A DNA stretch of 64,000 nt from Kuschelorhynchus macadamiae (lineage: Eukaryota > Arthropoda > Insecta > Coleoptera > Curculionidae): NCBI GenBank assembly GCA_030620095.1, contig JAUTXW010000347.1, forward strand, positions 1,082,501-1,146,500, given 5' to 3'. The notes under the pieces are model-generated. The model searched no databases. It had not been told where the DNA came from and worked only from the letters and a program-made list of their open reading frames with translations. This document shows positions 35,337 through 46,047 of the stretch, piece after piece. Position numbers and translations under genes: made by a program. The first letter of the stretch is position 1, and each line of letters begins with the position of its first letter.

Positions 35337-36924
35337 TTTGACATTCGAAAAGTAGACAACTATAATTATGTATTTTGTTTATCCAAAGCCACCTACCCTA
35401 TTTCATAAGAATAAGTAGTACTGCATTTTTTACTTAAGGTGTTTTAATGATATACCAATTTTGATTTTATTTTCATCAAATAAGATGCTATTATTGAAAA
35501 AATCTAATTATTTCAGAGAGCTCAGAGAGTACAGGAATAGCAAAAATGGAAAATCATGAAGTTTTGTTTTTTTTTTGGTAGTGTGCAACAACCCTAAATA
35601 TGAAGTTGACAATCGTACGGCAATTATAAAAATTATTTTACTTTTTTTAAAGTTTTTATTTTTCATTCTATGCACGTTTAGTAGATAGCTCGAAAATGTA
35701 CCAAATTGTTTTAGAAATTCCAGTGGCGTATCACCTAATTAAAAAAACTACAAACGCAATTGAAGATTTTCTTACAGAATTCCATATTTGGGCATGTGTT
35801 TTAATTCACGGGCATCTTTAACCCTGAAACTATTTTTTAATTCAAAACAAACTAAAATAGTAATTTATGACTTGAAGTTCCAGGAAGCTAAAAAAAAATT
35901 GAAAAAAAAACTAGTTTTTGAGAAATTAGTGGTTCTTTTAAAAGAACTGTAGGACTAAATACGGCTAATTTAATCAATTTTTTTATTTAAAACATTACAA
36001 ACACTTATAAAGTATGGTATTCAGAAAAGCAGTTTTTTGGATGTAATGCAACATCACACTTCTGGCAACAGAAATTCGCATTCTTATGACACACCGCACA
36101 CATTGTCGGCTTCGCTTGATACACTACAAGACTAATCTTTCATATCGTGAATGTTCTGTATAAGTGTTGGGCTTTCTTGAAGCCTTTTTTTGATTTAGGA
36201 CTTTATGCGTCTCAAAGAATTCCAATGCAGTAGACCTTCTAAACGCCAGTTGAGCCAATTTGTCTCCATTAGATCTAAGCAAGTACCATGCGTTCTGAAC
36301 AGCCATATCAATGCTACGGCTTACCAGTGGGAAATACCATTTTTTTCCTCGAATTAAAATGCGATATTGCCCGATGTTTTGATCACTTCTATCGACGCCA
36401 CCCATATTTTCGTTATATCCTTTTATAAGTTTAGGTTGGTATACTTGAATATGCTTTTTCTCTTTTTGCGAAAATCTCTTTACTATGCCAAGTGGTAGAA
36501 CTGAACAAGTTTGAAGCAATTGTTGAAACACTATTGTCGTTCTACCGGCAAATGACAATTTCATTATCAACTAACGCATATTCAAAATACCCTCTATCTT
36601 TCTTTTTAAATTCTTTTACGTCTGTTAGTGGGCACTGCGTAATTCTGTTCTCTCTTACTGTACCTGTAGCTTTTATTTCTCGAAAAGTAAGTTCCTTCAG
36701 TAGCGACAACGATTTAAAGAAATTGTAAAAAAAAATATGAAAATGTTTGAATCCAGTTGATGCCAAGACATCTGTATTTTGCAAGACAACGGAAGAACCG
36801 AGGCCAAGGTCTTTATATTTTTCTAGCACATTTGTACCCCCATCTTATAGGTTTTCCGCGAATAAATTGCTTACAACCATGGCGTCCAAAATAGGGCACC
36901 ATTGCTTCATCGACAGAATGATAA

Positions 36925-39257
36925 CACAGGCCAATACACATTTTGGTGCCATTTAACTGTTCCTGGGTAATTTTTGGATGCAGAATGTAAAAAAGTTTTT
37001 GTCTATCAGATCTAGTTTTTTTTTTTGTTTTTTTTTAATTCTGTATATATTTTACGTTATAACTGTTATAATATATATTACTATTGCCAGTTAAAAAAAA
37101 CAAAGACACATGTATTTAAGTGTTTATTGCAACTTAATTTACATAATTACATTAGTCACTAATCACATAAAAATTTTCTTTTATACGACTTTCTAGAATG
37201 GAGTTTACTAGGGCAGTCTCGCTGAAGGCTCCAGCAGTAGTCCGCCATCATGTGGCTATCCCATCGTCCTTGATAACGATCTTCCATAGTTTTAATATCC
37301 TGATGGAATCTTTCCCCTGTTCTTCACTACAATCACCTAAGTTTTTTGGAAAACGATCTAGGTGGCTGTGGAGGTAGTGAACTTTTATACTCAGGTTACA
37401 GCCGAGAATATTAAAATTTGAAAGAACAGTTTCCACTAATTCTACGTAATTCTCTGCTTTATAATTGCCAAGAAAATTTTGTACTACTTGAACAAATGAA
37501 CACCAAGCGTTAGATTCAGTCTCGTTCATTGATGTGGTGAATTGTGGATCTTTAACAAATTGCCTTAATTGAGGACCATCAAATATACCAGCTTTTAGTT
37601 TTTCTGTGCTAATGCCAGGAAATTTACGTGACAAATACCCAAAACAATTTCCATCTCGATTTAAAGCCTTCACAAATTGCTTCATTAGGCCTAACTTGAT
37701 ATGCAAGGGCGGAAGTAAGATTTTTTCTCTTGAAACCAAAGGTTCGTTGATCACGTTTTGTTTTCCTTGAATCATGACATCTCTTGAAGGCCAATTTTTG
37801 TTAACCCAGGGCTCATTTTTAGCTCTGCTGTCCAAGGAGGAAGTTAACTATTTTTAAATCAACACAAATTGCCCACTGATGTTCTTTGTGTTTAATTTTT
37901 CTCAAAACTAATGCAATTGTTCCATATTCTTCCTTCATGGTAGTAGAATGACCAATAGGAATTGAGCCATATTTGTTACCGTTATGTAAAAGAACACATT
38001 TTAAACTATGTTTTGAACTGTCAATAAAAAGGCGCCAATCATCTGGAGTGTATTCAGGCAAACCCATTTTTTCTAAGATCCCTTTTATATTGTTACAAAA
38101 TACCAAGTCATTTTCCTGAGCGAAAAAAGGCAGCAGATTCTTATCTCTTTTACGATAAAATGTAATATTAGTACCTGGACAAAGTAGATTTTTTTTAATC
38201 TGGATGCAAGTAATTCAGCGGATTCCTTTGAGAGATTCAGGTCTCTTATAAGATCGTTTAGTTCTTGATTGAAACACTGCGGAGTTGCTAAGTCTGCTTC
38301 AAATTCGCTGTCGTTTTCTGATTGAATTCTTTGAACTTCGTCAGACGTTGATGTTTCTGTATCATCTTCTGTCAGTTCGGGTAGACTGCTGAATGATGGA
38401 ACGGGTATTTCTTCCGAATGCGCTACAGGCCTTCTTGCAGAATCTAGATCAGGATATGTCCATTTGTGTCTATTGTTTCTATTTATGCCTTTAATATTAA
38501 CGAGACAAAAATAGCAGTCGTCATGATGGTTTCGCGGTTCTCTCCAAACCATTGGTACACCAAACTTTAGGCACTTTCTCTTTCCAGTTGTCCACTGTCG
38601 CAAATGTTCAACACATGTTTTACATATGAAGTGTGGGGCCCAAGATTTATCTTGATCTCCTAAATGAACGCCAAAATAGGCAAGATAAGCTCTTTTCACA
38701 AAGTCAGAAATCGTTTTTCTGCTCTCTTTCAAAGTGTATTCACCACACACATAACAAAAAACATCGGGATGATTTACACAGGTACGTCTGCTTGTGGATC
38801 CCATTGTTTCAGTTTAGTGTCTTGATACTACAAAACGACCAAAATTTACACAAAATGATAGCACAACTTTACTTGGGAAAACTCAGTAATATACTAAAGC
38901 GAGTACAGCCGAGCAGGTATAGAAGGATCGGGTCATAGGCAATTACAGGTATAAAAGTAATTAAGAGCAGTGTATTGAGTAGTTCCTAGTATAGGAACAT
39001 TGGGTCAGGGACAATTCCAGGTATCCATTTGGTTAATCAGAGTCTATTTGGAAATTTCTATTTTGACGATTAAGTACATATTTATCTCTTTATTTGTTGT
39101 CCTTTATCAGAAAAAAATATCAATTAACCTGTATCTCAAAAAATAGAGCTGATAGAAAAAATCTGGTGGCATTTTTGAAATCAACACATTAAAAACATCT
39201 AAAATCAGATGTTAGATTTCCGGCACCAAATTTTTGTTTTCATTTTGTTATCCTGTG
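36925..39257 (-). mobile_element. CACAGG-terminated element, copy B, with both ends and 3-bp target duplication
   Basis: It starts CACAGGCCAATACAC at 36925 and ends CCTGTG at 39257, giving short inverted termini. The trinucleotide TAA flanks both sides (36922-36924, 39258-39260; TTA on the coding strand). Because the insertion split a piggyBac gene, the exact ends can be inferred from the restored reading frame at Asp-Tyr-His. Apart from the 6-bp end I see no long inverted repeat. It contains one coding region on the minus strand. Termini beginning CAC and a 3-bp duplication recall CMC elements, whereas TWA duplication recalls PIF/Harbinger. Confidence 0.85.
37185..38804 (-). pseudogene. Putative transposase of unusual family, copy B
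   Basis: Starts MGSTSRRTCVNHPDVFCYVC at 38804. Two C-x2-C pairs, then GKRKCLKFGVPMVWREP and DDCYFCLVNIKGINR (another Cys pair, missing from copy A), and an acidic linker (TEDDTETSTSDE). The core carries FIDSSKHSLKCVLLHNGNKY, IPIGHSTTMKEEY, QWAICVDLKIVNFLLGQQ, WDSRAKNEPWVNKNW, ILLPPLHIKLGLMKQFVKAL and LGDCSEEQGKD. A 4-nt deletion near 38195 shifts the frame. A deletion of about 60 bp between two GGACAGCAGAG repeats near 37830 removes the Cys pair before WDSR. Intact length would be roughly 540 residues. The pattern Asp...Cys-Cys...LH-x3-LG...EQ-x-E-x2-H resembles the layout of CMC-type RNase-H transposases, but no residue assignment is proven. Confidence 0.65.
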
Positions 39258-39893
39258 TAATCTTCAACAGGTGAAAATTCTATTTTTTTTTTATTTAGTA
39301 GCTGAAACAATGGTCTAACTTTGGCAAACCAATCATTTTGTATCCAACTGGTTGTTGTCAACACAAAGGAAATACTCATTATATGTTGAAAGCGATCCCT
39401 TGACATTGACAACGAAATTAGTGCATTGTTAGTGTCATTTGAATTTTGCCGGTACATTTTCTTTCTTGAAATAGTGCAGTTACCACTCAAAATCAAAACA
39501 TCGATAAAACAATACATATCGTCACGTCACAATACATCAGGGGTGCTCAAACGGTCGATCGCGAGTGCTTTTTAAGTAGATCTCGAGAAGAAACATTTTT
39601 TTAATAAGTAGGTACTTAACTAAACTACAAAAATCTATTACGTAATAAAATAACACTCTGCTAGCGGCAAAAGGCGGCTTTAGCAAAGGAACGCGCGATA
39701 CTTGTCAAAGAAAAGCCGCGTTTTTAATTCTTGCCGCTTTTCTAGAAATTTCGGGCGGCGCGTTTGACGGCAACATTCGAGACTTTCGTTCACGCCGATA
39801 TAAATGTTGCGCCTGCAGGAATTGGAGTCATTCTGAATGACAACTTGAAGGCAATACTACGTCGATGCAAAGTTTATTATTAAATAGTACAAA

Positions 39894-42578
39894 ATGAGTG
39901 CAGAGAAGAAATCTAAAACGTATCATTTTAATAACGATTGGGAGGAAGAATTTTTGTTTTGTATGGTGAAGGATAAGTGCATTTGTCTTATTTGTCGTGC
40001 GTCAGTTGCAATACCTAAGCGTGGTAACTTAGAGAGGCATCATAAAACGGTTCATAAAAACTGTGAAAAGGATTTTCCGCCACAGAGTGAATTAAAAAAA
40101 CGAAAAGTACGTGATTTGATATCTTGTTTGAAAAAAGAACAAACCATGTTCACAAGACCAGCCAAACAATCAAAAGCTGCTACGATCGCGTCATTTAAAA
40201 TATCTCATATATTGGTGAAACACAAGAAACCATTCGAAGATGGATCGGTTGCGAAGGAAGCATTTATTGAAGCGGGTGAGACTTTATTTGGAGATTTTAA
40301 ACATAAAACAGGAATCATGTCTGCTATTAGATAACTTAGTTATCTCGTCCGACTGTCACAAGGCGTATTGAAGTCATGAGTCAGGACATGGCAGATAAAC
40401 TAAAAAATGATATCATGGAATGTACATACTTTTCTTTACAGTTCGACGAATCCACCGATATGACAGACACTGCCCAGCTGTGTATTTTTATTCGGATGGT
40501 ATTCAATGACATGTTGGCTAAGGAAGAATTTTTGACAATCATTCCTCTGAAGGGGAAGACCCGTCGCGAAGATAAATATGACGTTTTCTTCAATTTTGTA
40601 AAAAACTACAAGCTACCAATATATACATTAGTGTGCATTACAACCGATGGAGCACCAGCAATGACTGGAAACAAAAACGGTTTTGTGGCATTGTGTCGAG
40701 CTAATGAAGATTTCCCTTCATTTTCAATCCATTGCATTATACATCAAGTTCAAAAGTGTCTGTTCAAAAGTTTTAAACACGGAGGAAATTATGGGCATTG
40801 CAACAAAAATTGTGAATTCCGTCTGTGCACGTAGCTTGCAATGGCGGCTCTTTAAGTTGCAGTTGGAAGATAGGGAATCAGCTGAACACACTGATTTAGT
40901 TCTTCACACGGACGTCAGGTGGTTGAGTCGCGGAAAATTCCTAGAAAGGTTTCAAGAATTATTGCCCGAAAAATGGCTGACTGATTTAAATGTAGTACAT
41001 TGATGTAAAATGGCGCTGCATTTTGCATAAGAAAGTTACTCTTAACATTTCTAACTAACGTGCATTCCTAAAAAAAAAAAAAACAGTTAAAATATTACAC
41101 TGTCACAAAACTTACCTCCAGTGATGGTAGTCACTCATTTTTGCACGAAACAAAATATTGGTCACGAAAAGAACTTCCTGGCGCTAAAAAAACTTCTGTA
41201 AAGGACTACAAAGTTGGAGGCACTTACCCGTTTTTTAAAAGGACTGTAGGTGTAAATGGGTTAATACAATTTCTCTACTTTGAGAAATCATGCCACTTTA
41301 CTCTTGAGAATTTTTCATATTTTTGATCGTTCCTCGTATACTGATGGAATATTTTGGAAATACGTCTATTCCCCCTGTAGTTGCTTTAGATGCACCAACT
41401 TTTATCAAGAATAAAATTTTCTGAGAAATTAAAAAGTTTTCCATTTGTTGCATACTTCACTGGACACCCTGTATAATATTCTATTTTTTTATATACAAAT
41501 TAATGTTTGATAAAAAATGGAAATATTTAAAGGATTCCCAATAATTTTTTTTGTACTTTTTGTTACTAAACAACAGCAACAGTGTACAGGGTCTTTCCTC
41601 ATATATTGACCCCCCCCTAGAAGAGTTATTTTAAGAGATACAAAAAAATATCAAATACAAAAGTTTTAGGGATTTCCTTGAAATTTTTGAATCTGATGTC
41701 AAAAATTTTTTTTTTATCCGTAAATGTCAAATTTTGACAGATGGTCATTATTTTCTTATGGAACACCAATATATACATTAGTGTGCATTACAACCGATGG
41801 AGCACCAGCAATGACTGGAAACAAAAACGGTTTTGTGGCATTGTGTCGAGCTAATGAAGATTTCCCTTCATTTTCAATCCATTGCATTATACATCAAGTT
41901 CAAAAGTGTCTGTTCAAAAGTTTTAAACACGGAGGAAATTATGGGCATTGCAACAAAAATTGTGAATTCCATCTGTGCACGTAGCTTGCAATGGCGGCTC
42001 TTTAAGTTGCAATTGGAAGATAGGGAATCAGCTGAACACACTGATTTAGTTCTTCACACGCACGTCAGGTGGTTGAGTCGCGGAAAATTCCTAGAAAGGT
42101 TTCAAGAATTATTGCCCGAAAAATGGCTGACTGATTTAAATGTAGTAAATTGGCAAATGTAGCATCATTTATGAGTTATCCTTTTTCATGTAAAAACATT
42201 GAGGAATTAGCTACTGAAATAGCAAGTCAGTTTAATATGAACCCATGTTCTGTTGAAATTGAGTTGGTGCAGATTATATCAGATATACATCTCAAAGCTA
42301 CAGCATCTGATACAAATTTCTGGTGTTTTATATCTGAAGATAAATATCCGAATCTAAGGCAAATCGCCCTTCAACTGACAGCAATGTTTGGGTCAACATG
42401 CTTGTGCGAGTCTGCATTTTCTGAAATGAAGATAATTAAGTCAAAATATCTCAATCGACTAACTAACGATCATATGTCATCATGCTTACGATTAGCACTC
42501 AGTGGTTACGTAACATCTTATGAAAAGTATGCTGAGGACAAGCAGTGCCACGCTTCAACATCCAAAGTCACTCCTTAG
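39894..42578 (+). pseudogene. hAT transposase with BED zinc finger, disrupted
   Basis: Starts MSAEKKSKTYHFNNDWEEEF and carries a BED-type zinc finger CLICRASVAIPKRGNLERHH...H. A frame break near 40334 is followed by YFSLQFDESTDMTDTAQL (first Asp), CITTDGAPAMTGNKNGFVAL (second Asp) and SIHCIIHQ. The reading then breaks inside a duplicated segment (40615-41000 and 41765-42150). After another junction it resumes with ASFMSYPFSCKNIEELATE and the C-terminal dimerisation segment GSTCLCESAFSEMKIIKSKY to 42578. The helical insertion seen in copy 2 (ITAFLDEKSDDTQML onward) is deleted here. Neither copy is functional, but together they cover most of the protein. Confidence 0.88.
40615..42150 (+). repeat. 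Duplicated 385-bp hAT segment flanking a captured repeat unit
   Basis: The segments 40615-41000 and 41765-42150 are nearly identical (a handful of substitutions) and cover the second catalytic Asp region. Between them, 41008-41570 matches the tandem-repeat unit at 43510-44070 and 44278-44830, followed by an ACAGGGTC-type sequence near 41586. The arrangement suggests a template switch or unequal exchange after the hAT was in place. Confidence 0.85.
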
Positions 42579-43303
42579 TTAAGTTTAGTACCATATGTAA
42601 CTCTTTTGTTTTGTAACAACCAATAAACTCGCAATTTTGAATAACTATGAGTTTTTTCATTGATATTGTAGAGAAGAACCTAACTAAACCTAACCCAAAC
42701 CTTGACTAAAATAATATATATTGTGCGGAAAGCTAATATCTATATATGCTACGGTACACCCTACCTAGGTAGGTAGGTAGGTGGTAGGGTGTATGTATCG
42801 TGTATGTACGACAACCCTGCATCACACATACTTGCAGTCTCTTAGAGTCGATCGTAGGTAGTCTAAAAATGTTGAGGTAGATCGCCAGCAGTTCAAGTTT
42901 GAGCACCCCTGCAATACATTATTCTCATCTCCCGAATCTTCATCGGTGGGGTAAGAATTGGCATTTTCGGGAGGAAAAATTACAATTTGATTGGGAGTAT
43001 CTGCTACATTCTCCAAGTTCTCCGCTTCCACAAGGAGCTCATTTACCGTAAGAGGCTTTTTCCAATATCTGAAAATAAGCAATTATGGAAATGCCAATAA
43101 AGATTCCTGTACATAATTTTTACATTTGCACATTCCTGAACGAAGTAATAAACAACCCTAATATATGACCGGATGATGGCACAAATTGGTTCCGAAACGT
43201 TGTCTTTGTTACATAAGATAATATATGTTTGTCCTGGAAAGCTCTTACTATTTCATTTTGTAAATACAAATTAGTACACGAAAAACCTACCAACAAAGCC
43301 TTT

Positions 43304-44842
43304 TATATCTTTTGTATTTTTGTAGTATGTGTGATATACATGTTATGTTCAAAATAATTTACTAATAATCTCTTTTTAAAAAGATATTTGTCTATTTATT
43401 TGCATGTAACAGAGAATTTAAAAAAAAATAAGCCTATGAGATCTCATAAACCCAGCGTCCTTTTAAAATCTCAGAATTGCTTGGTAACTCATAACCTAAA
43501 ACCAGACAATAAATGGCGCTGCATTTTGCATAAGAAAGTTACTCTTAACATTTCTAACTAACTAGCACTCCTAAAAAAAAAACAGTTAAAATATTACACT
43601 GTCACAAAACTTACCTCCAGTGATGGTAGTCACTCATTTTTGCACGAAACAAAATATTGCTCACGAAAAGAACTTCCTGGCGCTAAAAAAACTTCTGTAA
43701 AGGACTACAAAGTTGGAGGCACTTACCCGTTTTTTAAAAGGACTGTAGGTGTAAATGGGTTAATACAATTTCTCTACTTTGAGAAATCATGCCACTTTAC
43801 TCTTGAGAATTTTTCATATTTTTGATCGTTCCTCGTATACTGATGGAATATTTTGGAAATACGTCTATTCCCCCTGTAGTTGCTTTAGATGCACCAACTT
43901 TTATCAAGAATAAAATTTTCTGAGAAATTAAAAAGTTTTCCATTTGTTGCATACTTCACTGGACACCCTGTATAATATTCTATTTTTTTGTATACAAATT
44001 AATATTTGATTAAAAATGGAAATGTTTAAAGGATTCCCAATAATTTTTTTTTGTACTTTTTGTTACTATATCTTTTGTATTTTTGTAGTATGTGTGATAT
44101 AATATACATATTATGTTCAAAATAATTTACTAATAATCTCTTTTTGAAAAGATATTTGTCTATTTATTTGCTTGTAACAGAGAATTTAAAAAAAATAAGC
44201 CTATGAGATCTCATAAACCCAGCGTCCTTTTAAAATCTCAGAATTGCTTGGTAACTCATAACCTAAAACCGGACAATAATTGGCGCTGCATTTTGCATAA
44301 GAAAGTTACTCTTAACATTTCTAACTAACGTGCATTCCTAAAAAAAAGCAGTTAAAATATTACACTGTCACAAAACTTACCTCCAGTGATGGTAGTCACT
44401 CATTTTTGCACGAAACAAAATATTGCTCACGAAAAGAACTTCCTGGCGTTAAAACAACTTCTAAACTGAAGTGTGACGTATCGTATCTTGAAATCAATTT
44501 TAAAACAAATAGCTAAAACTTCTGTAAAGGACTACAAAGTTGGAGGCACTTACCCGTCTTTTAAAAGGACTGTAGGTGTAAATTGATACAATTTTTGATC
44601 GTTCCTCGTATATTGATGGAATATTTTAGAAATACGTCTATTCCCCTTGTAGTTGCTTTAGATGCATCAACTTTTATCAAGAATAAAATGTTCTGAAAAA
44701 TGAGAAATGAAAAAGTTTTCCATCTGTTGCATACTTCACTGGGCACACTGTATTATATTCTATTTTTTTTATATACAAATTAATATTTGATTAAGAATGG
44801 AAATATTTAAAGGATTCCCAATAATTTTTGTTTGTACTTTTT
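43304..44842 (+). repeat. Tandem repeat, about 763-bp period, two units
   Basis: Unit 1 (43304-44066) and unit 2 (44067-44842) both begin TATATCTTTTGTATTTTTGT and share the internal word ATGGCGCTGCATTTTGCATA. Unit 2 has an extra 50-bp stretch near 44462-44515 and a compensating deletion near 44585. A partial third unit lies within the hAT at 41008-41570. Each unit includes a 61-codon frame (MHETKY...FSYF) conserved only because the units are recent copies; I do not regard it as a gene. Confidence 0.85.
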
Positions 44843-45374
44843 GCTCTGCATTTCTGATACAAGAAGTTATACCAGGGGAAAAATACTGACTCATGTTTTG
44901 TTACTAAAACTTAAGGTCAAGTGTGGGTTGTATCAGCAACAGTGTACCTATATTTTTGAATGTCTACGTAATACCAGACACTACCAGATCTTAGCTCTTA
45001 ACCTTTTTTTATTTTATTGATATCTTTATAAATACGCATCATTGTTGTTTTATTGAACACAAAATAATAACATTTAAAAACGGCAGATTTTAATTACAAC
45101 AAACTAAAATAATGTTTTCTAAATCATGGGTAATTATTTTACCCCCAATGCAACTTCTTAGACAGCCCCTGTATATCATATAAGCATACCCAAAAAATAG
45201 ACAAAGAGGTCTTTTTTTTTACGGAACTGGTAATTAGCAGTTATTAGAGTTGTACTTTTGTTGATTACGTAAAATATATGTTATATATTATTTAGGGTGT
45301 ATTTTTATCCAAATACATAGTATTACTTTTTGTTAATTTCCTATTTAGATAACATAAATATTTTCTTTTCGTAG
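44843..45374. other. Axud1 intron 2, 3' end, no gene recognised
   Basis: AT-rich intron sequence that ends in the pyrimidine tract and AG acceptor of the last Axud1 exon. No element termini can be paired here. Confidence 0.5.
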
Positions 45375-45742
45375 GGACCTTCCAACAGGCCCATACCTCA
45401 GGCTTCGAGCAATTCGCCAACGAAAGTTACCCGTCAGACGCAAAAGAGAGTCAGTACACCAACCTGAACACAGTGGGGGCCAACTCTAAGTTAGAATCGT
45501 TCTGCGACCACCTATTGCTGAACAATCGTTACACGTACGCCAGCTACGAGGAATCGAACGGTTACGCCATGCTCAGTACTGATGAAGCCACTCAGGACAG
45601 CACCGAGAAAACTGAGCCAGTTCCGACCAATGAAAAAAACGGTGGTACTATAAGTACCGCTAACTCCCACGGTCCCAAGGACTGTGACGAAAATTTCGGC
45701 GAAATCATTAAGAAATCAATCGTAGAAACGGTTTCCGCTTAA
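45375..45742 (+). CDS. Axud1: Axud1/CSRNP family protein, last coding exon
   Basis: The acceptor TTTTCGTAG ends at 45374. The first two bases complete the Gly codon begun at 30768, and the frame runs to a TAA at 45740-45742. The sequence continues TFQQAHTSGFEQFANESYP, then KLESFCDHLLLNNRYTYASY and an acidic, Ser/Thr/Asn-rich tail ending KKSIVETVSA. GC content and codon choice match the other two exons. Preceding intron 2 (14.6 kb) is filled with piggyBac, hAT, Tc1-like and other elements. The three visible exons encode about 490 residues. Assignment to the same gene rests on phase agreement, base composition and family-like content. Confidence 0.85.
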
Positions 45743-46047
45743 GTTATATTCTAAATATGTTATGAAAGTTTTATTATTACGTTCCATATTATATTTAATT
45801 ACTATTATTAAGAAAGTGTATATGGTTTATATAAAAAATGTAGAAAAGTTAGAAAAAGTGTTTTAAAGTAAATGTTGTGAAAAATACTTATTATTAAAGT
45901 AATAACGTTATTTTTCTATTTTGTTATTATTCATTATCCTGCTTGTCAACTTCAACTGTTTTATGTTTATGTGCTCCCAAAATAATCAGATATAATAGAT
46001 CATTATTAAATTCAAACAGAAACACGTAGCTAAATAATAGTACATTA
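45743..46047 (+). other. Probable Axud1 3' UTR and flank
   Basis: AT-rich sequence directly after the stop, before the DD41D mariner terminus. I see no canonical AATAAA within the first 150 bases; ATTAAA-like words (TATTAAAGT near 45890) could serve. The 3' end of the transcript cannot be fixed from sequence alone. Confidence 0.45.

Larger units (their letters stand above)
32882..35813 (-). mobile_element. hAT element, ZMYM1/TTF type, inserted in the Tc1-like copy
   Basis: The left terminus CAGGGGCGTGCGGTGAAATT starts at 32882. A possible 8-bp duplication ATCTTTAA occurs at 32874-32881 and at 35814-35821. Downstream of the second copy the sequence can be read as a diverged continuation of the interrupted transposase (NP-E-T-I for the usual NPIELIW). 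The proposed right end matches the left TIR only partly (GCCCGTGAATT against GCGGTGAAATT), so the right boundary is tentative and could lie nearer 35100. The transposase is on the minus strand, 34694-32934. Confidence 0.6.
39538..42911 (+). mobile_element. hAT transposon, GTF2IRD2/ZBED type, copy 1, with internal duplication
   Basis: Termini CAGGGGTGCTCAAAC (39538) and its inverse GTTTGAGCACCCCTG ending at 42911. A perfect 8-bp duplication CAATACAT (39530-39537, 42912-42919) lies within the piggyBac coding sequence. The transposase is on the + strand (39894 to 42578) but is disrupted by a duplication and a foreign insert of about 760 bp. A short (GTAG)n run occurs near 42766-42784. Copy 2 at 59509-61434 has the same ends. 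Confidence 0.93.
36005..43082 (-). pseudogene. piggyBac-like transposase split by two younger transposons
   Basis: Minus strand. The N-terminus lies at 43082-42920 (RYWKKPLTVNELLVEAENLE, PTDEDSGDENN). A middle part at 39537-39259 has ISLSMSRDRFQHIMSISF and KVRPLFQLLNKK. The catalytic part at 36924-36542 has the DEAMVPYFGRHGCKQF first-Asp motif and KELTFREIKATGTVRENRI. The region 36570-36124 has the MGGVDRSDQNIGQY third-Asp motif. A frameshifted cysteine-rich C-terminus ends at 36005 (MCAVCHKNANFCCQKCDVAL). The gaps are explained by the hAT at 39538-42911 and the CACAGG element at 36925-39257. Removing the latter with one 3-bp repeat brings VEDY and HSVDEAM into frame. Other frameshifts and a missing segment near the hAT site show it was already decaying. 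Confidence 0.9.

Noticed and set aside
36925..36985. Apparent extension of the piggyBac reading upstream of YHSVDEAM (NGTKMCIGLC)
   Set aside because: The same DNA occurs at the left end of CACAGG copy A without piggyBac sequence, so it belongs to the inserted element.
41141..41326. 61-codon MHETKY frame repeated at 43640-43825
   Set aside because: Conserved only because the DNA units are recent duplicates; unit 2 of the tandem array breaks the frame.
42766..42784. Short (GTAG)n run considered as a telomere-like or CRISPR-like repeat
   Set aside because: Only four or five units, present in both hAT copies; a microsatellite within the element. No CRISPR-type spaced repeats occur in the window.
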